From NCBI GenBank assembly GCA_902806365.1, contig CADCWJ010000606.1:1-7311 (forward strand): a DNA stretch of 7,311 nucleotides, given 5' to 3'. Numbering within the stretch: the stretch's first letter is position 1; each line of letters opens with the position of its first letter. Source of the stretch: an uncultured Thermomicrobiales bacterium. Its GTDB lineage: Bacteria; Chloroflexota; Chloroflexia; Thermomicrobiales; UBA6265. The translations under genes and the position numbers were made by a program. Shown here in pieces: positions 1-6,361 of this stretch. The notes below the pieces were generated by a model. It was not told where the DNA came from. It saw only the letters and a list, made by a program, of their open reading frames with translations, and searched no databases.

Positions 1-1
1 C

Positions 2-1510
2 ACGTTCATCGCCGAGCGCATGCGCAACTTCCGGGGAATCCTGATCACCCACGGTCACGAGGATCACATCGGGGGGTTGCCGTACATCATCCCGCAGCTC
101 ACGAGCGACAAGCCGATCCCGATCTGGGGTACGCCACTGGCGCTCGGCTTCGTCGAGCGCAAGCTGCTCGAAGCCCGCCTCGAGCGGTTCGTCGATCTGC
201 GGACGGTCGAATCCGGGGACAAGGTGCAGCTCGGGCAAATGGTCGCCGAGTTCATCCATGTGACCCATTCGATCCCGGATGCCTGCGCGATCGCGCTGCA
301 TACCCCCGTTGGCACGATCGTCGATACGGGCGACTTCAAGTTCGATCCGACACCGGTGATGGGAGCTCCGACCGATGTCCGGAGACTTCAGCAGATCGGG
401 GAGCGCGGGGTCCTTGCCTTGTTCTCCGACACCGTTCGCGTCGAAACCGAAGGAACCACGCCATCCGAAAAGGTCGTTCAGGACAAGATGGAGGAGGTGA
501 TTGGCTCGGCCAAGGGCCAGGTCATCATTGCGACCTTCGCGTCCAACGTCAATCGGATCCATATGGCGCTGATCGCTGCCGCGAAACATGGTCGAAAGGT
601 GGCCGTGGCTGGGCGGAGCATGGAGCAGAACGCCCGGGTTGCCGTCGAGCTGGGGTATCTCGATCCTCCCGATGGGCTCCTGATTCCGCTTGACGAGCTG
701 TTGCGGCAGCCCAAGGAGAAGCGGATCATCGTCAGCACCGGCAGCCAGGGCGAGGCCGCGGCGGCGCTGGCCCGGATCGCGGCGGGCGAGCACCCGAAGA
801 TTCGGGTCTCCAACGGGGACGTCATCCTCGTCTCCGCGACGCCAATTCCCGGCAATGAGGACACGGTCACCCACACGATCGACAACCTCTTCCGGCGCGG
901 GTGCGACGTCGTTTACAGCGCCATCGACCGGGGCGTACATGTCTCGGGTCACGCCGGTCGCGACGAGCTCAAGCGAATGATTACCTTGCTGAATCCCACC
1001 TATACGGTGCCGATCCATGGCGAGTTCCGCCACATGGCGCTCTACCGTGAACTCTGCACACAGGTTGGCATCCGTCGCGACCATGTCCTCCTGCCGGAGA
1101 TCGGGGGCATCATCGAGTTCACCAAGGATTCGGCGAACCAGCGGGGACGTGTCGCGTCCGGAAACGTGCTCGTCGATCGACTCGGCGACCGGGACGACGG
1201 ACAGGTCGTATTGCGGACTCGCGAAAATCTCAAGGCGGACGGCTTCATCGTCGTCACGATCGTGCTCGACCGCCAGTCGGGCGAGTTGATCGCCGGGCCG
1301 GACCTGATCGGCAAGGGTCTCGCGCCGGAGCTTACCGACAGCGCCCTGCGCGAGACCGAGCGCGAGCTGCAGCGGACGCTGGAACGCAAAAAGAAGGGGG
1401 CGCCTCAATACGGCTACATCGTGCAGCGCACCAAGGAGACGATCGGGCGGGCGCTGTATCGCCGATCCCGCTCCCGACCGCTGATCCTGCCGGTTGTGAC
1501 CGAGCTGTAG
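2..1510 (+). CDS. rnj: Ribonuclease J (metallo-beta-lactamase/beta-CASP), 5'-truncated by window edge
   Basis: RNase J is a cytoplasmic 5'-3' exonuclease and endonuclease that matures and degrades RNA with two metal ions. The frame is open from base 2, so the gene starts before the window; the ATG at 20 is internal because the residues before it already fit the family. About 55 N-terminal residues seem to be missing and 502 are visible. In visible-fragment numbering, the metal-binding H-G-H-E-D-H lies at 17-22, a further His in THSIPD at 89, DTGDFK at 108-113, the beta-CASP TGSQGE at 246-251, SGHA at 315-318 and PIHGE at 337-341. The final ~130 residues form the basic C-terminal domain. The usually strict SDSTN segment reads SDTVR here (see findings). 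It converges on the HxlR gene and has a hairpin after its stop. The identification is firm; J1 and J2 subtypes cannot be told apart. Confidence 0.95.
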   Translation, partial: TFIAERMRNFRGILITHGHEDHIGGLPYIIPQLTSDKPIPIWGTPLALGFVERKLLEARLERFVDLRTVESGDKVQLGQMVAEFIHVTHSIPDACAIALHTPVGTIVDTGDFKFDPTPVMGAPTDVRRLQQIGERGVLALFSDTVRVETEGTTPSEKVVQDKMEEVIGSAKGQVIIATFASNVNRIHMALIAAAKHGRKVAVAGRSMEQNARVAVELGYLDPPDGLLIPLDELLRQPKEKRIIVSTGSQGEAAAALARIAAGEHPKIRVSNGDVILVSATPIPGNEDTVTHTIDNLFRRGCDVVYSAIDRGVHVSGHAGRDELKRMITLLNPTYTVPIHGEFRHMALYRELCTQVGIRRDHVLLPEIGGIIEFTKDSANQRGRVASGNVLVDRLGDRDDGQVVLRTRENLKADGFIVVTIVLDRQSGELIAGPDLIGKGLAPELTDSALRETERELQRTLERKKKGAPQYGYIVQRTKETIGRALYRRSRSRPLILPVVTEL

Positions 1511-1535
1511 CGCCTCGTCCGGTTACGAAGAGCGG

Positions 1536-1572
1536 CGCCCCCGGGAGCGGAACATGGCCGCTTCCGGGGGCG
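1536..1572. terminator. Strong stem-loop between convergent genes, likely bidirectional terminator
   Basis: A 15-bp stem (1536-1550 with 1558-1572, all Watson-Crick except one G-U) closes a 7-nt loop. It begins 25 nt after the RNase J stop and lies between that gene and the convergent HxlR gene, where a two-way terminator is expected. There is no T-run on either side, so it may be Rho-dependent, a non-canonical GC-rich terminator, or an RNA 3'-end stabiliser. The rest of the 110-bp gap shows only a weaker 7-bp inverted repeat near 1604-1631. Confidence 0.6.
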
Positions 1573-1620
1573 TTCGCCGTCTGGCACGACCACCAACAGG
1601 AGCCTACCGGTGCCGAGAAG

Positions 1621-2007
1621 TTAGCCGGTAGACACGAGTTGTTCGGAGGGAAGCGCACTCTCGTCGGTGCTTGGGTATTCGCGTGGCAGCCAGCGATACG
1701 CCCAGCTCGTGACCGCATCGGTGACCTCGTGGAGGTCCCTGCCCTTCTCGGTGAGCTGATACTCGACGCGAGCCGGGCTGGCAAGATCGACGACGCGAAC
1801 GACAATGCCCTCCGATTCAAGCTCTTTGAGGCGCTCGGAGAGGAGGCGGTCGCTCAGTCCCGGTACGGCCTGGCTGACATCCGTAAAGCGCCGTGCCCCA
1901 CCGAGCAGCGCGCTCAGGATGGCGCCGGTCCAGCGGCGCCCGATCAGCTCGACGGCGCGGCGGAAATGCGGGCACACATTAGCGGGAGTTTCGCGCTCAT
2001 TGTTCAT
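1621..2007 (-). CDS. HxlR/DUF24-family winged-helix transcriptional regulator
   Basis: A 128-residue DNA-binding regulator. The family hallmark is clear: an N-terminal C-P motif (Cys12-Pro13), then ELIGRRW (20-26), a helix-turn-helix over roughly 38-62 with LSDRLLSERLKELE, and a wing ending in YQLTEKG. Cys12 is the only cysteine. In characterised DUF24 proteins such as YodB and HypR of Bacillus subtilis, the matching cysteine senses quinones, aldehydes or oxidants. I chose the ATG at 2007. A TTG five codons upstream (2022) is possible, but neither start has a convincing ribosome-binding site. The gene lies 61 nt downstream of the kinase on the same strand, so read-through is possible. A TATACT -10-like box (2060-2055, - strand) and a near-match to the operator at 3742-3758 lie in that gap, suggesting an autoregulated promoter of its own. 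The inducer is unknown. Confidence 0.92.
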   Translation of the reverse strand: MNNERETPANVCPHFRRAVELIGRRWTGAILSALLGGARRFTDVSQAVPGLSDRLLSERLKELESEGIVVRVVDLASPARVEYQLTEKGRDLHEVTDAVTSWAYRWLPREYPSTDESALPSEQLVSTG

Positions 2008-2043
2008 GGAGACTCGCTTCAATACTCGTTCGTGTCATCCGAT

Positions 2044-2058
2044 TACGTTGCTTCAGTA
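2044..2058. promoter_or_regulatory. Imperfect HxlR-type operator upstream of the HxlR gene
   Basis: TACG-N7-AGTA differs by one base from the TACT-N7-AGTA core of the perfect palindrome at 3742-3758. It lies 37-51 bases upstream of the HxlR ATG and overlaps a minus-strand TATACT that could be the gene's -10 box, a suitable place for autorepression. No good -35 box is visible. With one mismatch in a short motif, chance is a real alternative; the position is the main support. Confidence 0.35.
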
Positions 2059-2068
2059 TAATCCACGG

Positions 2069-3616
2069 TCAGCCGTTCCCGACCGTTGAGACCGACGACG
2101 TTGAATCTCCATAGAGCTTCTCCTCCATCGTCGACTGTCGCTCGCGTGCGCGTGCGTACCGCTCGTGCGCGGCGGCGTCGGGGGTGAAGCTCCGGAATGT
2201 CTCGGTTGACGTGGGGGCGAGCCCCTCCAACACCCCGAGCGATTCGAGCGCACAGATCGCCGCCCCCTGAGCCGATGCTTCGGTATGGGCGTCGACGGCA
2301 TCGACCCGATGCCCGAGCGTATCGGCAATGATCTGCAGCCAGAGTGGTGAGTTGAGGACCGCGGAGCCATTCGCGTGGATCTCGTAACCGTCCGCGGCGA
2401 GTGGCCGGAGATCGTCGTGAATCGCCGCGATCCGGTAGGCGGTCGCTTCGAGCGTGGCCCGGAAGATGTCGCCGGGGGTTGTCGAGAGTCGAATCCCGAA
2501 CAGCGTGCCAGTGGCGGCATCGTTCCAGCTTGGCGATCGCTCACCGGCGAGAAACGGGAGCAGGGTGAGGCCGTGCGCGTCCGGAGCGAGCCTCCCCGCG
2601 CTGTCGGTCAGGTCCTCGAACCTGCCTCCGGCCATGGTGCGGGCCAGCCAGTCCGTGACGTTTCCGCCATTGCTCAGGGCACCGCCCAGCACCCGGTGCG
2701 TGCGGTCGAGAAGGTAGCACCAGATTCGCTCCGGGATGGGCGGACGCCCGGCCGTTGCGGGATCGTGTTCGACGATCATGCGCATTGCGGCCGATGTGCC
2801 GACGGTGACCGCGATGCGATCGTGGCCCACGCAGCCGGCGCCGATGTTGGCGGCGGCGCCATCGCCGATCGCCGGATACCATGGGACCTCGGCCAGTGCC
2901 GGCCACCGCCTGGCGAATTCCGAGCGCAGTGGCGGAAGCGGATCGCCACGGTCGCTGAGCACGGACATCGTTGCGGTCTCGACTCCGGCGGCGCTCATCG
3001 CGTCGTCGTGCCAGGTGAGACGGGCCGTGTCGAGCAGTCCGGTTCCGGATGCCATGGACAACGAGGTGACGTACTGGCCCTGGAGCCGCTGGGTGACGAA
3101 GTCAGCGAACGACAGCCACCGGGCGGTGTTCCTCCACGACTCGGGGTCAGTTCGCTGGAGCCAAAGGAGTTTCGCCGGCCAGTAGCTGGAATGCGGGCGA
3201 CAGCCGGTTTCCTGATGCAGGGTCTCCGGGTCGATCCGCCGGCGGAGTGTGGCCGTGTCGGGGCCTGACCGTTTGTCCGACCACATCAGGACGGGCGTCG
3301 TCGGATCGCCGTTTCGATCCACCCCGAGCAGGCTGTGCCAGAAACACGTGAGACCAACGGCGCCGATGTCGATCGAGGAAGCGACGGCGTGCTGCACCGC
3401 TCCGTCGATGCACTGAAGGGTGAGATCGAGCAACGCGCGCGCATCCGCCTGGGACCCCCCATCCGGTGACGTGATCAGCGCATGGGGCAGTTGAGTCTCG
3501 CTGCCATCGATCTGGCGTCCAGATTCATCGAACAGCAGCGCCCGGATCGAAGACGATCCCATGTCGACCGCGAGAACCCGCGGACCGAGTGGCCGCTTGT
3601 GCGCAGACGGCGTCAT
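2069..3616 (-). CDS. FGGY-family carbohydrate kinase, probably gluconokinase
   Basis: A 515-residue cytoplasmic ATP-dependent sugar kinase, the normal length for the family. Domain I starts with the phosphate-binding loop VDMGSSSIR (17-25) and holds the substrate-site WHSLLG (93-98) and MWSDKR (111-116). The catalytic Asp is D252 in IGDGAAANIGAG. Domain II has TVGTSAAMR (271-279), SNGGNVTDW (315-323) and GERSPSWN (358-365). GERSPxWN and the sequence around it look more like gluconokinase (gluconate to 6-phosphogluconate) than xylulokinase (GERTPH-type) or glycerol kinase, but substrate cannot be proven by eye. I chose the ATG at 3616 because GGGGAG lies 5 nt upstream; an in-frame ATG at 3655 lacks such a site and adds 13 unlike residues. 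The gene is divergent from the F420 operon, and the shared control region contains a palindromic operator. The last ~15 residues are Ser/Gly-rich and probably disordered. Confidence 0.85.
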   Translation of the reverse strand: MTPSAHKRPLGPRVLAVDMGSSSIRALLFDESGRQIDGSETQLPHALITSPDGGSQADARALLDLTLQCIDGAVQHAVASSIDIGAVGLTCFWHSLLGVDRNGDPTTPVLMWSDKRSGPDTATLRRRIDPETLHQETGCRPHSSYWPAKLLWLQRTDPESWRNTARWLSFADFVTQRLQGQYVTSLSMASGTGLLDTARLTWHDDAMSAAGVETATMSVLSDRGDPLPPLRSEFARRWPALAEVPWYPAIGDGAAANIGAGCVGHDRIAVTVGTSAAMRMIVEHDPATAGRPPIPERIWCYLLDRTHRVLGGALSNGGNVTDWLARTMAGGRFEDLTDSAGRLAPDAHGLTLLPFLAGERSPSWNDAATGTLFGIRLSTTPGDIFRATLEATAYRIAAIHDDLRPLAADGYEIHANGSAVLNSPLWLQIIADTLGHRVDAVDAHTEASAQGAAICALESLGVLEGLAPTSTETFRSFTPDAAAHERYARARERQSTMEEKLYGDSTSSVSTVGNG

Positions 3617-3735
3617 TCGTACTCCCCACAGGTGATCGGGCCGGGCGACTCCCATCCTGAATCGGCGCGAAATGTGGCGAGGTCGGGGAGGATCTCAATA
3701 CCGAGCCGCCGCATCTGCCCGGATGGGTGAGCCAT
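3613..3735 (-). CDS. Possible 40-aa leader ORF coupled to the sugar kinase
   Basis: An ATG at 3735 opens 40 codons ending in a TGA that overlaps the kinase ATG (ATGA at 3616-3613). It begins 6 nt from the palindrome at 3742-3758, and an in-frame TAG lies just upstream, so it is not the tail of a longer gene. The product begins MAHPSGQMRRLGIEIL and matches nothing I recognise; it has no signal peptide or membrane segment. No ribosome-binding site precedes it, so it would need nearly leaderless translation. It could be a regulatory leader or a small protein, or just a chance ORF in 5'-UTR sequence. Confidence 0.25.
   Translation of the reverse strand: MAHPSGQMRRLGIEILPDLATFRADSGWESPGPITCGEYE
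3622..3627 (-). promoter_or_regulatory. Ribosome-binding site that fixes the kinase start
   Basis: GGGGAG on the minus strand, 5 nt before the ATG at 3616. It is the only strong Shine-Dalgarno match near the candidate starts, and it lies within the possible 40-codon leader ORF, which would permit translational coupling. Confidence 0.7.
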
Positions 3736-3741
3736 CCCGGT

Positions 3742-3758
3742 ATACTAACGTTTAGTAT
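3742..3758. promoter_or_regulatory. Perfect palindromic operator in the divergent kinase/F420 promoter region
   Basis: ATACTAA-CGT-TTAGTAT has perfect 7-nt arms around a 3-nt centre, in an AT-rich patch within GC-rich DNA. Its core is TACT-N7-AGTA, which I recall as the YodB-box consensus for HxlR/DUF24 repressors; an HxlR gene lies 1.7 kb away in this window. The repeat contains -10-like hexamers for both directions (TATACT or TAGTAT rightward, CATACT leftward), so a bound repressor could block both the kinase and the cofD operon. No clear -35 boxes are seen. TetR-family operators can look similar, so a regulator encoded elsewhere remains possible. Confidence 0.75.
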
Positions 3759-3804
3759 GAACATCGCCGTTCTGGTCACGACCGCTTCGAGGGTCCGCCC
3801 GTGA
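3757..3804 (+). CDS. Possible 15-codon leader peptide overlapping the cofD start
   Basis: An ATG at 3757, inside the right arm of the palindrome, opens MNIAVLVTTASRVRP and stops at a TGA that overlaps the cofD GTG (GTGA 3801-3804). No ribosome-binding site precedes it, and if the rightward -10 box is within the palindrome the transcript would start downstream of the ATG. Chance is therefore quite likely. It is listed because its start/stop overlap matches those inside the operon. Confidence 0.15.
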   Translation: MNIAVLVTTASRVRP

Positions 3805-4769
3805 GTTTGACACAACGTGAACGCTCTGTAACGGCGCTAGCCGGTGGCGTCGGGGGCGCCAAGCTGGCGCAGGGGCTGGCGGATGTGGTGCCGCCGTCGT
3901 CGTTGTCCATCGTCGTCAATACCGCGGACGATTTCGACCTTTGGGGCTTGCGCATCTGTCCCGATCTCGACACGGTCATGTACACGCTCGCCGGCCTGGC
4001 CAACCCCGCCACCGGCTGGGGTATCGCGGGCGATAGCAGTGCCACGCTCGATGCCATCGCACGGTACGGAGAAGCCCCCTGGTTCCAGCTCGGCGACCAG
4101 GACTTCGCGACCCACATCCTGCGGTCCGAGGCGCTCCGGTCGGGAGCGACGCTCACCGAGGTGACCGGGAAGCTCAGTCACAACCTGGGCGTCGCTTCTT
4201 CGATCCTGCCGATGACTGACGACATCGTGTCGACGATGATTCGGACGCCCGAGACGGTACTGGCCTTTCAGGACTATTTCGTCCGGCGACGTCAGGTCGA
4301 CACGGTAACCGGGGTCACGTTTGCGGGAATCGAGAATGCGTCCATGTCGGCGGTGGCGCTCGCGGCAATCGATTCGGCCGGGGTGATTGTTTTCTGCCCG
4401 TCCAACCCGCTCGTGAGCATCGGTCCAATCCTGTCGCTTCCCGGTGTGCGCGATCGCGTCCGCAAGGCGCCGGGACTCCGCGTCGGCGTGAGCCCGATCA
4501 TTGGAGGCAAGGCCATCAAGGGTCCCGCGGACCGGATGCTTGAGAGCCTTGGACACGAGTCGTCCGCCTATGGCGTTGCGCATCTCTATGCCGACCTGTT
4601 GGACGTGTTTGTCATCGACACTCGCGATGAATTCGATCGGGCGCGAATCGAGGATCTTGGGATGCGAGTCGTCGTCACTGACGCGGTCATGGGCGACCGC
4701 GGCGACCGGGCGCGGCTTGCCGGCGAGGTTCTCGATGCCGCCGGCATGGCACGGGAAGCGGTCTCGTGA
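3801..4769 (+). CDS. cofD: 2-phospho-L-lactate (or PEP-derived) transferase CofD/FbiA, F420 biosynthesis
   Basis: This enzyme transfers the phospholactyl or phosphoenolpyruvyl group from the guanylylated donor made by CofC onto Fo, giving F420-0 or dehydro-F420-0 and GMP. The 322-residue length is typical. Visible family motifs are the N-terminal nucleotide-site loop AGGVGGAKL (14-22), NTADDF (40-45), PDLDTVMY (54-61), KLSHNLG (124-130), SNPLVSIGPIL (201-211) and SPIIGGKAIKGPADRML (231-247). The GTG at 3801 is supported by GAGGG at 3789-3793 (7-nt spacing) and by the family fold starting ~10 residues later. It is the first gene of the operon, and its stop overlaps the cofC start by 4 nt. Family membership is very clear. 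Phospholactate and PEP chemistry cannot be separated from this sequence; most bacteria outside the methanogen-like type are thought to use PEP. Confidence 0.96.
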   Translation: MSLTQRERSVTALAGGVGGAKLAQGLADVVPPSSLSIVVNTADDFDLWGLRICPDLDTVMYTLAGLANPATGWGIAGDSSATLDAIARYGEAPWFQLGDQDFATHILRSEALRSGATLTEVTGKLSHNLGVASSILPMTDDIVSTMIRTPETVLAFQDYFVRRRQVDTVTGVTFAGIENASMSAVALAAIDSAGVIVFCPSNPLVSIGPILSLPGVRDRVRKAPGLRVGVSPIIGGKAIKGPADRMLESLGHESSAYGVAHLYADLLDVFVIDTRDEFDRARIEDLGMRVVVTDAVMGDRGDRARLAGEVLDAAGMAREAVS

Positions 4770-5464
4770 TCCGGACCATGGCGATCGTTCCGGTTCGCGG
4801 AAATTCCGTAGGCAAGACCCGACTGTCGCCATTCTTTGACCCGGGTCAGCGGGCGGCGCTGGTCGAGGCGATGGCGTGGCATGTGGTGTCGACCATCCAG
4901 CGTACCGGAGTCGCCGACCGGATCCTGATCGTCAGTGAGGGAAACCCATTCTCCTTTGCATCGCAGCGCGGGATGTCGAATCTCGACGCCATCGTTCAGC
5001 CCGCGAGCGAGCCGGGCCTCAACGCCGCACTCGCATATGGCCGCACCTGGGCGCTCGGCAACGGTGCAGATCGCCTGCTCGTGTTGTCTGCCGATCTCCC
5101 GCTGCTTGAGCCGGCGGATGTGTACGAGCTAACCGACCGGCGGGCGCCGGTGGTGATCGCGCCCGATCGATTCGCGACGGGAACGAATGGCCTGGTCCTT
5201 GGCGGTACGCGAAGAATGGCCGGCACGGTCACCGCCGAATTTTCGTTTTGGTTCGGCGCGGACAGTTTCCGGCATCATCGTGCCGAGGCGATGCGCCTTG
5301 GCGTATCCGCCGACACGGCATCCGGTCCGGGAACGAGTTTCGACCTCGATACGCCGGACGACTGGAATCGCTTGCCCATGGATGTCCGTGAACGTCTTCT
5401 GGACCCGCTCCCGATCGGGCCCGATGCGATCGAGGAGCGGCAGCGCTGGGCGGAATCGGCATGA
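4766..5464 (+). CDS. cofC: 2-phospho-L-lactate/PEP guanylyltransferase CofC/FbiD, F420 biosynthesis
   Basis: A 232-residue nucleotidyltransferase that joins GTP with 2-phospholactate or PEP to make the donor used by CofD. The Rossmann-like N-terminus AIVPVRG (6-12) leads to K17-TRLS, the family's conserved basic loop. Other motifs are LSADLPLL (107-114, D110), DRFATGTNGL (134-143), FGADSFRHH (163-171) and FDLDTPDD (192-199), whose D193 and D195 with D110 match the metal-binding acidic residues of mycobacterial FbiD. The GTG at 4766 overlaps the cofD TGA as GTGA, with purine-rich GGGAAG upstream; the ATG at 4778 (residue 5) is an alternative. The protein runs ~25 residues past the last core motif with an acidic/basic tail. 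Its stop overlaps the cofE ATG. Identification is firm; the substrate (phospholactate, PEP or phosphoglycerate) is open. Confidence 0.94.
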   Translation: MIRTMAIVPVRGNSVGKTRLSPFFDPGQRAALVEAMAWHVVSTIQRTGVADRILIVSEGNPFSFASQRGMSNLDAIVQPASEPGLNAALAYGRTWALGNGADRLLVLSADLPLLEPADVYELTDRRAPVVIAPDRFATGTNGLVLGGTRRMAGTVTAEFSFWFGADSFRHHRAEAMRLGVSADTASGPGTSFDLDTPDDWNRLPMDVRERLLDPLPIGPDAIEERQRWAESA

Positions 5465-6273
5465 CGATGCCGGCCGCCGTCCCTCCGGTTGCCCAAAACG
5501 ATGGCATCCGAATCATTCCGGTCGACGGAATTCCCGAGATTCGCCAGGGCGACCACATCAGCGACATGATCGTCGATGCCATCGCTTCGTCGCTGGCGAC
5601 CCTCGCGCCGGGCGACGTGGTCGCCGTGACGCACAAGGTTATCAGCAAGGCCGAGGGAGGGCTGATCGATCTGAAGACAATCGAGCCGTCGCCGCTCGCC
5701 CTGCGGTATGCCGCGGAGTGGTCCAAGGATGCGCGACAGGTCGAGGTCGTGCTCCGGCAATCGCGACGGATCCTGCGGATGGTACGCGGGCTGATCGTGT
5801 CCGAGACACGCCACGGATTCATCTGCGCCAATGCCGGCGTCGATGCGTCGAACGTGTCCGCCGACACGGTGTGCATTCTGCCCGAAGACCCGGACGGCGC
5901 CGCGGATGACATCCGGAAGGCCCTGATGCGGCGGTTCTTCCCGGACCGAAACGAGGACGACAGCGCAATCGGGGTGATCGTGACCGATTCGTTCGGCCGT
6001 CCCTGGCGAAGCGGGATCGTCAACGTCGCGATCGGCGTCTCGGGGATCGCGCCGCTGACGGACTATCGCGGCCAGTTCGACCCCAGCGGATACGAGCTGA
6101 AGGCGTCGATCCTCGCGGTCGCCGATGAACTGGCGTCAGCCGCTGAACTCGTCATGCACAAGCTGGCGGCGCGTCCGGTCGCGGTGATCCGGGGCTATCA
6201 ATGGCAAACCGATGCCATGTCGGGGTCGGGAAAGGATCTCATCATGCCGGAAGAGCGAAACCTGTTCATCTAG
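5461..6273 (+). CDS. cofE: Coenzyme F420-0:L-glutamate ligase CofE (stand-alone)
   Basis: A GTP-dependent ligase that adds the gamma-linked glutamate tail to F420-0. It has 270 residues: the CofE domain only, lacking the C-terminal nitroreductase domain of mycobacterial FbiB. Motifs: HKVISKAEG (58-66), SETRHGF-ICANAGVDASNV (114-132), TDSFGRPWRSG (175-185), AIGVSGIAPLTDYRG (190-204) and ADELASAAELV (221-231). The first ~15 residues are a non-conserved extension. The ATG at 5461 overlaps the cofC stop as ATGA; another ATG two codons on would give nearly the same protein. It ends the tightly overlapped cofD-cofC-cofE run. Without the nitroreductase domain, reducing dehydro-F420-0 (if the PEP route is used) would need another protein not seen here. 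Confidence 0.96.
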   Translation: MTMPAAVPPVAQNDGIRIIPVDGIPEIRQGDHISDMIVDAIASSLATLAPGDVVAVTHKVISKAEGGLIDLKTIEPSPLALRYAAEWSKDARQVEVVLRQSRRILRMVRGLIVSETRHGFICANAGVDASNVSADTVCILPEDPDGAADDIRKALMRRFFPDRNEDDSAIGVIVTDSFGRPWRSGIVNVAIGVSGIAPLTDYRGQFDPSGYELKASILAVADELASAAELVMHKLAARPVAVIRGYQWQTDAMSGSGKDLIMPEERNLFI

Positions 6274-6349
6274 GTCGCCGATGCTTCGTTCGGTGCCGGC
6301 AGGCGAGCGTCGGCATCACCGCCAGCGGCGAGTTTCCACAGACGTTTAT

Positions 6350-6356
6350 GGGGAGG
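6350..6356 (+). promoter_or_regulatory. Strong ribosome-binding site for the LLM oxidoreductase
   Basis: GGGGAGG, 5 nt before the ATG at 6362, is the strongest Shine-Dalgarno match in the window and fixes this start. It lies in the 88-bp gap after cofE, which shows no convincing promoter or terminator, so the gene may be co-transcribed with cofDCE but translated independently and more strongly. Confidence 0.75.
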
Positions 6357-6361
6357 TTCAC

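Noticed and set aside
1604..1631. 7-bp inverted repeat (CTACCGG/CCGGTAG, 14-nt loop) at the HxlR stop
   Set aside because: Short stem with a large loop; the much stronger hairpin at 1536-1572 is the better terminator candidate.
2008..2022. TTG start for the HxlR gene at 2022
   Set aside because: It adds five residues before a normal ATG, with no better ribosome-binding site.
2057..2062. Plus-strand TATAAT
   Set aside because: No plus-strand gene begins downstream; it overlaps the minus-strand TATACT and operator-like site, which explain the AT-rich patch better.
2065..2086. 6-bp inverted repeat (ACGGTC/GACCGT, 10-nt gap) at the kinase stop
   Set aside because: Too short, and no T-run follows on the minus strand; not enough to call a terminator.
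2375..3268. Plus-strand open frame (297 codons) opposite the sugar kinase
   Set aside because: The kinase frame has all FGGY motifs; this one is a Gly/Arg/Ala-rich shadow.
3617..3655. Upstream start of the kinase at ATG 3655
   Set aside because: It has no good ribosome-binding site and adds residues unlike the family N-terminus; ATG 3616 has GGGGAG at 5 nt.
3837..4832. Minus-strand open frame (331 codons) opposite cofD
   Set aside because: The plus strand encodes an unmistakable CofD; the antisense product is low in hydrophobic pattern and has no motif.
6274..6361. Possible promoter or terminator in the cofE-LLM gap
   Set aside because: Only short, imperfect stems (for example near 6295-6318) and no recognisable -35/-10 pair were seen.
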